This document shows positions 34,886-43,178 of a stretch of 53,465 bases of DNA, one piece after another (the first letter of the stretch is position 1; every line of letters begins with the position of its first letter). Under the pieces are notes generated by a model. The model was not told the DNA's origin. It searched no databases and saw only the letters and a program-made list of their open reading frames with translations. The DNA lies in contig CANJLI010000010.1 of NCBI GenBank assembly GCA_947475005.1, forward strand, positions 1 to 53,465, in the 5' to 3' direction. Made by a program: the position numbers and the translations under genes. The stretch is from Deltaproteobacteria bacterium. GTDB taxonomy: Bacteria > Bdellovibrionota_B > Oligoflexia > Oligoflexales > Bog-1112.

Positions 34886-35845
34886 ATGAATATGAGGCAA
34901 GTTTGTTGGTATTCCTTGAGCTTACTTTTCATTTTATTTGTAGGCGTAGAATGCAAGAGCCTAAAAATAAGTGGAAAAGACAAGACTGCTGATAGTGGTG
35001 CCGGTTCCCCTGGGGATAGTGGGGATGGGGATAGTGGGGATAAGAAGAAGGAGCTACCTATTGTAAATCTTGCGCCAGGAGAATCGCCTGCAAATGATAC
35101 CCGTGATTATCCGATCGTAGATAATGAAAGTAAAGATGAAGTTGCAGATAATAGCCAGGCTGCTGAAAGCTCTTCAAATCCTGCAAATGAGGTAGCTGAT
35201 GACACGGGCGCAGGTTCAGGCACTGGAAGCTCAGGCGTTGTTACAGGCACTAATACTGGCACGATCACGGCCAATAGCACCAACACCAATGTGAATACCC
35301 AGATAACTCCGTCCATCTATATGTACAGCTACGGAGCGCCTGCAAACGGGGACTTAGGAGGTAGAGCCGGTGCTGACGCTCTTTGCGGCAGCAGTCCGGC
35401 AAGGCCCACCTATTGTGCAGATATAAATCATGTACATGCCTTTCTTACTGTCTCATCAACGGATCAAATTACGAAGACTGGATTGGCAAATGATACGGCT
35501 CCATCTAGTCTACCCATTACATTTATTAACGGAGGCACCTTGTCTCCAATGAGGCTTCATTGGGAACAAATGCACACATGTAGGGGGTTTCAAGAATGCC
35601 ATGGAGTATTTGAACTGGAATCCTTTGTAGGCAGTGGTATTTTAGTTGGAAATGTGAAATCTAATTGCAAAGGCTGGACTTCCAATGCAAGTAAGGATGC
35701 ATCTCAAATGCCGATTTATGCGGGGGGGACTAAATACGTGGCAAAATACCTTGCCTCGGACTGTTCCACTTCCACCATTGATACGGGGGATGCTGCCTAC
35801 CCCTATGAAGGTAAACCAAAGACACTGATGTGTGTTTGCTGGTAG
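34886..35845 (+). CDS. Lipoprotein with DUF1554-like C-terminal domain
   Basis: 319 residues. N-terminal signal segment ending in VGVEC (Cys about 23), a relaxed lipobox. Residues 25-145 are a low-complexity linker rich in Gly, Ser, Asp, Thr and Asn, typical of surface lipoproteins. From about 150 the domain YSYGAPANGDLGGRAGADALC with CGSSPARP and a C-terminal CVCW fits DUF1554, best known from Leptospira. Eight or so Cys residues in this domain suggest disulfides. AAGGAG lies eight bases before the ATG, under its own promoter. Function unknown; surface exposure is inferred. Confidence 0.78.
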   Translation: MNMRQVCWYSLSLLFILFVGVECKSLKISGKDKTADSGAGSPGDSGDGDSGDKKKELPIVNLAPGESPANDTRDYPIVDNESKDEVADNSQAAESSSNPANEVADDTGAGSGTGSSGVVTGTNTGTITANSTNTNVNTQITPSIYMYSYGAPANGDLGGRAGADALCGSSPARPTYCADINHVHAFLTVSSTDQITKTGLANDTAPSSLPITFINGGTLSPMRLHWEQMHTCRGFQECHGVFELESFVGSGILVGNVKSNCKGWTSNASKDASQMPIYAGGTKYVAKYLASDCSTSTIDTGDAAYPYEGKPKTLMCVCW

Positions 35846-35852
35846 ATAGCTT

Positions 35853-36227
35853 TTAGTATTGGTTTTTCAAAAACAGCAAAATCAAGGCACAGGCACTTCC
35901 TGCCGGAATCGCGAATAGAATTGCTCTGATCGCTGTCAATCCACCAATTATTCCAGCAATGGTCATACAGCTAAGAAAAAACATAGCTCCCCAATAAGAA
36001 ATTGGGGAGTTGCTGCTCAGTAAAGAGATTCCCAGTCCCAGAGCAAGAAATATATTATAGACCCCCTGTTGGAGGGCGAGGACTTTAAACGGTTTTTCGC
36101 TATTAGGTGCAATACCTAACGCTTTAAGTCCAGCTGGGGTCCTCCAGGTGATGATTTGTCTGTACGCAAATAAAAAATGCAGGATAGTTACGAGACTTGA
36201 AGAAATCGTAAAACCGTATACAAGCAT
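35853..36227 (-). CDS. DUF1304 family small membrane protein
   Basis: 124 residues, four membrane helices. Family features: polar W-R-T-P motif after the first helix (ITWRTPAGLKALG), ALQQGVYNIFLALG, and a final helix with PAGSACALIL. Function unknown. It converges on the DUF1554 gene with seven bases between the stops. Confidence 0.82.
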   Translation of the reverse strand: MLVYGFTISSSLVTILHFLFAYRQIITWRTPAGLKALGIAPNSEKPFKVLALQQGVYNIFLALGLGISLLSSNSPISYWGAMFFLSCMTIAGIIGGLTAIRAILFAIPAGSACALILLFLKNQY

Positions 36228-36252
36228 TTGATATTTCCATTAGGATGAGATC

Positions 36253-36391
36253 GGGGACACCCGCAGCGAGTGTCCCTCGGTGTAATTTCCGTCATCCCAA
36301 GGTCCCGAAGGGACCGTATGGGATCCCTGCGTTTTTATTGAGATCCCATACGGCTGCTACGCAGCCTTGGGATGACGGAGGGGGTGTCCCC
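36253..36391. repeat. Modular 84-bp palindrome, copy 3, framed by GGGGACAC hairpin arms
   Basis: The palindrome occupies 36292-36325 and 36342-36375; its left tip is TCCCgaaGGGA and its right tip CTGCtacGCAG, the inverse order of copy 2. To its left GGGACAC/GTGTCCC (36254-36276) forms a hairpin of the second family. To its right lies another GGGTGTCCCC (36382-36391), which can pair with the left GGGGACACCC and enclose the palindrome. Confidence 0.85.
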
Positions 36392-36419
36392 TCCCAACTT
36401 TGACAGGTCCTTCTAAAAA

Positions 36420-37145
36420 TCACTCCCCTCGGATCAACTGATTGTACGCATTCCCATTCAACGTACGAATATGAAGCAGCGTTTCCCCAGTCAGTGATTT
36501 GGAGAGAGGTTGTGCGATATTAAAGCTTCCCCCCGTTTGGTGCCCACAGTCTTCTGGCGGTAGTACCACAGCGATGGGCTGCACTACGAGCACGTTGTCT
36601 GGAGTCAAATAAGTAGCCACCCGTTGGGTCTTCATGCAACCACGATAGAGAAGGGGGTACTGGCCTTGCAGATGTAGTATTGGATTTCCTTGTAGATCAT
36701 TTTCTACATATGCAGAGGTGACCGGCGTGTACAAGTAATCATCTGGATTGGCGGTATTAGCTTCTTTGATATGAAAGCTGCGGGCCAATCGCTCGTTACC
36801 TTCTGGCAAGACTTTATAAGTGCCTACGTCCAAAACACCCACTTTCACTACTTGAATGTAGGGAACGAGCATGTCGATGCAGATCTCTTGGGGATAAAAA
36901 TAGGCTGTGGCTGATACGCGGATGGTTTTGGTCGCTGGGTCTACTTCTGCAGAGCCTTTATCAGCACGATAACAAGAGTTCTTAAAATTCCCCTTGATCA
37001 CCACCTCGACATTGTCATTGTTATCAAATCCATCTGTTATAACAAAAACCTTGTCCACCGGGGCTTGAATCAATCTCGGCAGTGAAATCGCCGATGCTTG
37101 GGTTGATAATAAACACGCAAAAATACCGATTCCTCGACTTCGCAT
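36420..37145 (-). CDS. Secreted protein of unknown function
   Basis: 241 residues. Signal peptide (MRSRGIGIFACLLSTQASA, cleavage near Ala19). The mature protein is beta-rich with four Cys (NSCYRAD, EICIDM, RGCMKT, PEDCGHQ) that could form two disulfides. No family recognised. GGAGG is six bases before the ATG and lies inside a hairpin. Divergent from the histidine kinase gene. Confidence 0.72.
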   Translation of the reverse strand: MRSRGIGIFACLLSTQASAISLPRLIQAPVDKVFVITDGFDNNDNVEVVIKGNFKNSCYRADKGSAEVDPATKTIRVSATAYFYPQEICIDMLVPYIQVVKVGVLDVGTYKVLPEGNERLARSFHIKEANTANPDDYLYTPVTSAYVENDLQGNPILHLQGQYPLLYRGCMKTQRVATYLTPDNVLVVQPIAVVLPPEDCGHQTGGSFNIAQPLSKSLTGETLLHIRTLNGNAYNQLIRGE

Positions 37146-37150
37146 GAGCG

Positions 37151-37185
37151 CCTCCAGATTTTATTCTTGTGAAATTTGTCTGGAG
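37151..37185 (-). promoter_or_regulatory. Leader hairpin covering a ribosome-binding site
   Basis: In the minus-strand transcript CTCCAGA and TCTGGAG (37179-37185 and 37152-37158) pair over 20 bases, and the right strand carries most of the GGAGG that serves the ATG at 37145. Pairing would hide the site, so translation may be regulated. Confidence 0.35.
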
Positions 37186-37296
37186 ATACCGTATCAAAAA
37201 GACAAGTAAAATCAAGAGGAATGAATGAGAATCGACAGGCAGTGTAAAAAAGTATATGGTCCGCAGGAATGAGACCCACCGTACATAAAAGGGCGG

Positions 37297-38760
37297 ATGA
37301 TGATTTTCTATGAGCGCATTCCTGTGCGTCTTCGACTGGCGGTTGGACATGCAATTTGGATGGCGCTGCTGTTCATCGGCATGGGGATCAGTGTGTTCAA
37401 ATTGGTGGAAACCAATCTGAATGATTCCGTGAATGCAACCCTGATTTCCTCTGCTCGCGCGATTCGAAAAGCGCGATTTACGGGAGATTCATTTCAACAC
37501 GCAGATAAAAATACCGTGCTGCAAGAGATGTTAAAAAATCCTGCCTATTTGGAACAGCTCTCTGGCAATCGCGTGGTACGGCCCATTGCACAGATCATCA
37601 ACATCTCCGGTCGTGTGCATTCCAAAACCGACAACGTCTCAGCTACCTTGCCTGTAACGCCGAAAGCTTTGAGCCGAGCGGAAAATGGATTGTCTACCAT
37701 CGAAACTTTCACACTCAAAGACAATGCCCCCTTGCGACAAGTTACCATGCCTGTGATGCAGGTGGGGCATTTTACGGGAGACCTCATTCAAGTGGGCGCA
37801 TCCCTTCGTCACACGGAGGATACCCTTGCAGGTCTCATCCTGATTTTGTGGGTCGTACTGCCTTTTGTACTTCTGGTCTCCATTCTATTTGGATATGCCC
37901 TTACCACGAGTGCATTAAAACCGGTTAAAGACATTTCCAAAACTGCAGAAAAAATTAGCGTGGATCAATTGCACCTGCGCCTTCCCGTTCCTCTTGCTAG
38001 CGATGAGCTGCGGGATTTATCCATCGGGTTCAACAAACTCTTGGCACGCCTGGAAGATTCTGTGCATCGGCTGCGGCGATTTACCGCAGATGTATCCCAT
38101 GAGTTGCGTACACCCCTTGCTGTGATTCGAGGAGAAGCAGAACTGGCCTTGCGCAAACCACGACCTGCAGAATCTTACTGCATCTCCTTGCAGACCGTAG
38201 AAAAAGAAGCTTGTCACATGACCTCCATCGTGGAGGACTTGCTGTTGCTCGCCCGCGCCGAGAGCAATTCTGTAGCTGTAACGTGGGAATCCATCGGTAT
38301 GGATATTTTTCTCGCAGAGTTGGTGCGCAGCATTCATCCCATTTTTCAGCAACATCAAGTTACCCTTGAGGTTGTGGAAACCTTTCATGAGGCTCCCTTC
38401 ACTTGCGCGCCGGGTTATTTGGCGCTGGCTCTTAAAAATATTTTGATCAATGCAGCCAAACATTCTGAACCGGATTCCAAAGTGGTATTTCGGGTTTATA
38501 AAGAGCTGGGAGATGGTATGATCGCCTTTTCGGTTCAAGATTATGGCGAAGGTATTCCTGAGAAAGACTTGGGATATATTTTTGATTCTTTTTTTCGATC
38601 GGATACGGCAAGAAATCGGTTTTCCGGTGGGGTGGGTATCGGGCTTAGCTTAGCGAAGGCCTTGGTAAAACTCCACGGTGGGGTCATATCGGTGCAGTCC
38701 AAACTCAATGTAGGTACTGTATTCACAGCTAAGATTAAAATGCGAGAGGGCATGGTATGA
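37297..38760 (+). CDS. Sensor histidine kinase with HAMP domain
   Basis: 487 residues (or 486 from the second ATG, which has the better spacing from AAGGG). First membrane helix at about 12-35, a periplasmic domain of about 140 residues, second helix near 180-205, HAMP to about 255, then HisKA with His268 in DVSHELRTP. The HATPase domain has Asn385 (INAAKHSE), DYGEGIP and GGVGIGLSLAK. It resembles CusS/QseC-like kinases that sense periplasmic metals or small molecules. No response regulator gene is adjacent, an orphan arrangement. Its stop overlaps the DUF4301 start (ATGA). Confidence 0.92.
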   Translation: MMIFYERIPVRLRLAVGHAIWMALLFIGMGISVFKLVETNLNDSVNATLISSARAIRKARFTGDSFQHADKNTVLQEMLKNPAYLEQLSGNRVVRPIAQIINISGRVHSKTDNVSATLPVTPKALSRAENGLSTIETFTLKDNAPLRQVTMPVMQVGHFTGDLIQVGASLRHTEDTLAGLILILWVVLPFVLLVSILFGYALTTSALKPVKDISKTAEKISVDQLHLRLPVPLASDELRDLSIGFNKLLARLEDSVHRLRRFTADVSHELRTPLAVIRGEAELALRKPRPAESYCISLQTVEKEACHMTSIVEDLLLLARAESNSVAVTWESIGMDIFLAELVRSIHPIFQQHQVTLEVVETFHEAPFTCAPGYLALALKNILINAAKHSEPDSKVVFRVYKELGDGMIAFSVQDYGEGIPEKDLGYIFDSFFRSDTARNRFSGGVGIGLSLAKALVKLHGGVISVQSKLNVGTVFTAKIKMREGMV

Positions 38761-40256
38761 AACCTGTTCTGTCTGCAGAGGTGCTCGAGGAAGCTCAGCA
38801 AATGGGGCTAAATCCTCATCGCCTCTCTGTGCATCATCGTCGGATTGTAGCGCAGCTAGAGGCTCATCAGGAGGAAAGTGTTTCTTTCCCTATGGTGGTA
38901 CCGTGCAGGTTAGATAACGGGCGCATCTTTTCTTTGGAAACCGTGGCACCCGCTTTCTCCAAAACGGATCTTTCCCACATCGTAGCTATGGTTCTCGCAG
39001 CGGGAGCTTCTACGCGCTATTTTCAATCCTATGGGGATTTGCAAGTGGCTTTGTGGACTCAGGATCTACTGTGCCTACAAAAGGAGGCATATCGACTCCT
39101 TACCGCCGATGTTGCGCTAACCTCTCCGCTCCGAGGGGCTTTGACAGACATTGTGCAGGAGGAAGTGCCCTCGAGACAGGCCATGGATAATCTGCAAGCG
39201 GCTCTCTCTTTACCCAAGGCTCTGCAAGCCTTTTCCTCCTCTGGTACTACCTTCTTGGCTCATAAAATCGAGGCCCATGCCTCGTTTTCTTTCCTGCAGG
39301 GGCAGGTCTTTGTGATTCCCCCTGGTTTCTTGCAAGACTTTGAGCGTGCCCCCCCCCCTGTAACTTCCCCTCCCATTCTATGGGAGACCCAGGATGCATC
39401 CCTTTCCACTCTGCGCTTTGACCCTAAAACGGGAGAGCCTTGGCGGGAGGCTCGCGGTGCCCTTTCCCCTGTACCTGCGGGACATGGGGTGTTGCTGGAG
39501 AAGTTCGCTGCGATCCGACAGCGTTTTGCCGAGGTGAAATCAGTCTGGATTCACAATATCGACAACACGGCTACGGGGGATTTGTCCGTGGCCGTGCCCT
39601 TCTTGCAAACCCACGAAGCCGTACGAGCAAGCATGGTGCAGCTGCGTCTCTACGCAGTCCAGGGGGATTTTGCTGCAGCAAGTGCCGAGGCTGCGGCCCT
39701 ACAGGCGCGGTTTCCTGTACGGGAGTTAGCCTCTCACGAGCAGGCATTTGTGCAGAACCAAGATACCGAGGTACAAGCGCTGTGGCGATTTTTGTTCCAG
39801 GTCTTTCAACTGCCGATTTCAATTGCGCGTTCTCAGCCCCTTGCCGTTTTATTGGCACGGCCCGTGAATCTTCTTGGCGTAGTGCGCAACCTGGGGACCG
39901 ACATCGGAGGGGCTCCCGTGGTGGTACGCACTCCGCAAGGGGAAGTGGCAGTGTGCTTGGAGTTGCCACATATTGCCGACGAGAGCCGGGCGGATTTTTC
40001 GGATCCTGCACAGGTTACTCACTTTAACCCCGTGTATCTCTGTGCAGAATGGGTGGATCCCCGTATGTATCGGGGGGAAGAGCATCCCTACTGGTTGCTA
40101 GCTCGCAAGACATGGCAGGGGCACCCCGTTTGTTACCACGAAACCTTGTTATCTGAGCTGGTGGGCAATGCAGAGTTGGCAAATGTGATCTTCCTCGAGG
40201 TCCCTCGCCGTATTTTCTGCCCCCATAAGGCAATAGAAGAAACAAAGGGTAAATGA
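38757..40256 (+). CDS. DUF4301 protein, nucleotidyltransferase-like
   Basis: 499 residues, cytosolic. VLAAGASTRYF near residue 79 resembles the nucleotide-binding loop of sugar-phosphate nucleotidyltransferases. IHNIDN, LLGVVRNLGTDIGGAPV, HFNPVYL and the C-terminal NVIFLEVPRRIFCPHKAI match the DUF4301 pattern. No activity is established for the family. Its start overlaps the kinase stop by ATGA, so the two are translationally coupled, although no pathway links them. Base composition is G+C-richer than the kinase. Confidence 0.75.
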   Translation: MKPVLSAEVLEEAQQMGLNPHRLSVHHRRIVAQLEAHQEESVSFPMVVPCRLDNGRIFSLETVAPAFSKTDLSHIVAMVLAAGASTRYFQSYGDLQVALWTQDLLCLQKEAYRLLTADVALTSPLRGALTDIVQEEVPSRQAMDNLQAALSLPKALQAFSSSGTTFLAHKIEAHASFSFLQGQVFVIPPGFLQDFERAPPPVTSPPILWETQDASLSTLRFDPKTGEPWREARGALSPVPAGHGVLLEKFAAIRQRFAEVKSVWIHNIDNTATGDLSVAVPFLQTHEAVRASMVQLRLYAVQGDFAAASAEAAALQARFPVRELASHEQAFVQNQDTEVQALWRFLFQVFQLPISIARSQPLAVLLARPVNLLGVVRNLGTDIGGAPVVVRTPQGEVAVCLELPHIADESRADFSDPAQVTHFNPVYLCAEWVDPRMYRGEEHPYWLLARKTWQGHPVCYHETLLSELVGNAELANVIFLEVPRRIFCPHKAIEETKGK

Positions 40257-40277
40257 GCTTCGCATGGGAAAATCGCA

Positions 40278-40316
40278 GATTCTAATTGAAAAGGACTCTC
40301 ATTCTCAACTAGAATC
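40278..40316 (+). promoter_or_regulatory. Imperfect palindrome with Fur-like sequence before the iron permease gene
   Basis: GATTCTAATTGA and TCAACTAGAATC are complementary with one mismatch around 15 bases. On the minus strand TTGAGAATGAGAG (40296-40308) resembles a Fur box (TGATAATGATAAT-like). It lies 45 bases upstream of the FTR1 start, a fitting place for iron control, but the match is partial. Confidence 0.4.
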
Positions 40317-40360
40317 GGCCTGTTATTTCTATGGAAAATAATCTGTCTAAGGAATCTAGG

Positions 40361-42319
40361 ATGATCCAGGTGCTCGCCGGTCTGATGCTGCTATTTTATG
40401 CGTGCCCTGCTGTCTCTAGTATGCCAGCCGGTGAGGTTTCGAAGCATTCCCTCCTGCATATCATTGATTATATTGGGACTGATTACTCCGCTGCGGTTGT
40501 GGAAGGCAAGGTCATCAATGACCTCGAGTATGCGGAAATGTCGAATTTTGCAGAGACAGCCCCCCAGCTGTTGGAAAAATTGGTCAAAGAAGGGGGCATC
40601 CCCTCTTCGTCTCAACTGGAGGTCGTGCAACGTGACTTGGTTGTGCTTCAGAGCGAGATCAAGCAGAAAAAGCCTGTGGCCAGTATCGAAGCTCTCACCT
40701 CCAAACTTCGCGATGCGCTCATCCCCTTGTTGCATATCGAGGTAACGCCGACACAGGCCCCCTCTTTACCCCTCGGGCGCTCTTTATACACAGCTCACTG
40801 TGCCAACTGCCATGGGCAAGATGGAGCTTCAAAGACTCCCATGGCTGCGGCCCTGCAGCCCCCACCCTTTGACTTTACCGATGTAGCCAAGATGACCCAT
40901 CGCTCGCCCAGTGGGTTTTACCATGCCCTCATCACCGGGGTTCCAGGGACGGGCATGCCAGCTTTTGCTTACCTCACCGAGCATGAGCTCTGGAGCTTGA
41001 GCTTCTTTCTATTTGGATTTCAATTTCCTGCCAAGCTTGAGACTCACAAAGAGGTAGGCGTTACCCCATCTTTGGCAGAGTTGGCACGCAATACGGACCA
41101 GGCGTATTTAGATGGTATGAAAGGCCTAAATGAGGCTGAGAAACGGGCCCAGTTGCAGGTGCTGCGTACGGTGGCCCCCTATCAAGCAGAGAAAGTGGCC
41201 GCTGCCTCAGCCAAGATAGAAGCGGCTTTGAGCCTCACGTTGGATAAAATCGCCCAGGCTGAGGCCCTGTTCAACCAGCAAGACTATCGAGAGGCCGATC
41301 ACCGGCTCTTGGAAGGCTATTTGGATGGCTTTGAGAAGTTGGAAGGAGCCTTGAGCAGTACGGTTCCAGTGCCTCTCCTGCGTAAAATTGAGGGAGAATT
41401 CTTGCGCACCCGTACCTATGCAAGGACAGGACGTGCGCCTGAGTTCTTTTCTGCTGCAGAGGGGTTGAAGAACTACATTCAACATGCCAGATCTGCGTAC
41501 CAGCAAAAGATCGCAGCCCAGTCTGCTGGATCCAAGTGGGGTGATTTTTTTGCCTCGCTTCTGATTATTTTGCGAGAAGGGTTTGAGGCTTTCTTACTCA
41601 TCCTTGCCTTGCTCGCTCTTTTGCGCAATGTGGGCGCGCGCCATGCGTATCGATGGATCCATGCTGGCTGGATCTGTGCTGTAATTGCAGGTATTGCTGC
41701 CTATTTTGTGTTGGAAGGGGTATTGCATATTTCAGGGGGCGCCCGAGAAACCATCGAGGCTGCCATCACCTCTGTAGCTGTGGTCTTGCTTTTTTACACC
41801 GGATTTTGGCTTCTTAATCAGTCGGAACAGCGCAAATGGCAAGGATTTCTCAAGGACAAAACCTGCTGGTGCTTGGATCGACGCAGCTTGTGGTCCCTCT
41901 TTGGGATTTCGTTTATTGCGGTATTTCGAGAGGCAGCAGAAACGGTGCTCTTTTACGTAGCTCTTTTCTCCACAGCTCAGCATCCAGCCATGGTGGGAGC
42001 GGGATTCGTTGCGGGTCTGCTGGCATTGGGTCTCTTGGGGGCTAGCATCATTCATTTTGAAGTGCGCATCCCGATGCGGAAGTTTTTTGTGTGCACCAGT
42101 ATCCTCATGCTGGTTCTATCCGTGGTCTTGGCGGGGAAAGCGGTATTTGAATTGATGCAGGCTGGGTACATCGTACCGACTCCGCTTGAGGGGCTGACTT
42201 CTTTGGATCTCTTAGGTATTTACCCTGTGCGGGAGCCCTTGCTGGTGCAAGGGGCCCTGGTGCTGCTGATCCTCGTGTTGGCGTTGCGCTTTAGGCGGCA
42301 GAAGAAGCAGAACGGGTAG
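40361..42319 (+). CDS. Cytochrome c-FTR1 iron permease fusion
   Basis: 652 residues from ATG 40361 (AAGGA seven bases upstream). Signal peptide to about Ser20. A class I-type heme site Cys147-Ala-Asn-Cys150-His151 lies in a periplasmic cytochrome domain with a distal Met in GTGMPAF. A helical region (about 240-395) leads to the FTR1 membrane domain, seven helices, with both iron-binding REGFE (405-409) and REAAE (523-527) motifs. It probably oxidises or relays electrons while importing iron. Such fusions are known in proteobacteria and Bacteroidetes. A small cytosolic protein gene follows by 51 bases. Confidence 0.92.
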   Translation: MIQVLAGLMLLFYACPAVSSMPAGEVSKHSLLHIIDYIGTDYSAAVVEGKVINDLEYAEMSNFAETAPQLLEKLVKEGGIPSSSQLEVVQRDLVVLQSEIKQKKPVASIEALTSKLRDALIPLLHIEVTPTQAPSLPLGRSLYTAHCANCHGQDGASKTPMAAALQPPPFDFTDVAKMTHRSPSGFYHALITGVPGTGMPAFAYLTEHELWSLSFFLFGFQFPAKLETHKEVGVTPSLAELARNTDQAYLDGMKGLNEAEKRAQLQVLRTVAPYQAEKVAAASAKIEAALSLTLDKIAQAEALFNQQDYREADHRLLEGYLDGFEKLEGALSSTVPVPLLRKIEGEFLRTRTYARTGRAPEFFSAAEGLKNYIQHARSAYQQKIAAQSAGSKWGDFFASLLIILREGFEAFLLILALLALLRNVGARHAYRWIHAGWICAVIAGIAAYFVLEGVLHISGGARETIEAAITSVAVVLLFYTGFWLLNQSEQRKWQGFLKDKTCWCLDRRSLWSLFGISFIAVFREAAETVLFYVALFSTAQHPAMVGAGFVAGLLALGLLGASIIHFEVRIPMRKFFVCTSILMLVLSVVLAGKAVFELMQAGYIVPTPLEGLTSLDLLGIYPVREPLLVQGALVLLILVLALRFRRQKKQNG

Positions 42320-42370
42320 GGTTTTTACCAGCATACACAGAATGGACTTTGCTACAAAAGAGAGGCAAAA

Positions 42371-42667
42371 ATGAAGCTATGTTTTGAAAACCTCCCTCCC
42401 GATCAAGTGGTACATAAGCTGCAAGAGCAGCTGGAGCATCGAAAGCTTGGAGATATGGTGCGGTTTGACCTTACAGGGGAGGATATGCGGGTTACGATTC
42501 AAAAAATGGGCACGTCTACCTTGGATTTCCGCCATAAGAAGATCGGTACCCTCCATGAGTGGACCTTGGTCCAGGAGAAAATTGCGCTTACCCATCGTGG
42601 GTTTAAAGGGGAGATGCTGGAGAAAATCGTAGGGCTGGTGGCAAAAGTAGGTGGAGTCGTGAAGTAG
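42371..42667 (+). CDS. Small conserved-looking hypothetical protein
   Basis: 98 residues, no export signal, mixed alpha/beta pattern (VRFDLTGEDMRVTIQKMG, EKIVGLVAKVGGVVK). AGAGGC is about five bases before the ATG. It follows the FTR1 gene and its last 65 bases overlap the convergent rhodanese-like gene. Family not recognised. Confidence 0.6.
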   Translation: MKLCFENLPPDQVVHKLQEQLEHRKLGDMVRFDLTGEDMRVTIQKMGTSTLDFRHKKIGTLHEWTLVQEKIALTHRGFKGEMLEKIVGLVAKVGGVVK

Positions 42668-43178
42668 TGCTGGGTATCTTCCCTAGGATCTCGCATTCTG
42701 CGGGGGAAATCCCTGTGTACAAGGTCTTGGCCGCAATCCCTTGCCCTCGCAAAAATAACGCAGCGCTCATGCCCTTCGCTTCCTCGGTGGCCAGCGTCAG
42801 CACCGTAAGGCGTGGGCTTGAAGCCCCGAGGAGTTTGAGCAGGCGCGGGGCCGTAAACGAATAGGCCCAGTGAAGGGGTGTGGCAATACGTTCCCCATAG
42901 GTACGCGCATCAAAGAAAAAAGCTTCTCCCTTCTCCTGTAACTCTTGCGCAGTGGCAAAGGGCAAAAAGAGATCCTCCACTTCCCTCTGGATCCATTGAA
43001 GTCTTGCGCAGACCACTGAGATCGATTGTTGAGAGCGGGTAGCGAGTTCTTGTACGGTCATAGGAGCGGGATCGGTGTCGATGCCAGGGCAGGGGGGTAA
43101 AATCCCGAAGGCTTCTTCCAACAGGGTGGAGAGATGGGGCAGGCGCAGATCGGAGAGACACGTCTGCGGTAGTATCAC
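42603..43178 (-). CDS. Rhodanese-like protein lacking the active-site cysteine, possible HTH N-terminus
   Basis: 191 residues. Residues 40-72 (MTVQELATRSQQS, then CARLQWIQREVE) look like a winged-helix or HTH unit. Residues 75-165 have the rhodanese pattern (AQELQEKGEAFFFDART, ALFLRGQGIAAKTLYTG), but where the catalytic Cys loop should be the sequence reads TLATEEAKG, with no Cys. ArsR-type HTH-rhodanese fusions exist. ATGA overlap with the NTT transporter gene (43175-43178) suggests a shared role. It overlaps the small gene at 42371 convergently. Assignment is tentative. Confidence 0.5.
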   Translation of the reverse strand: MILPQTCLSDLRLPHLSTLLEEAFGILPPCPGIDTDPAPMTVQELATRSQQSISVVCARLQWIQREVEDLFLPFATAQELQEKGEAFFFDARTYGERIATPLHWAYSFTAPRLLKLLGASSPRLTVLTLATEEAKGMSAALFLRGQGIAAKTLYTGISPAECEILGKIPSTTSRLHLLLPPALRFSPASPL

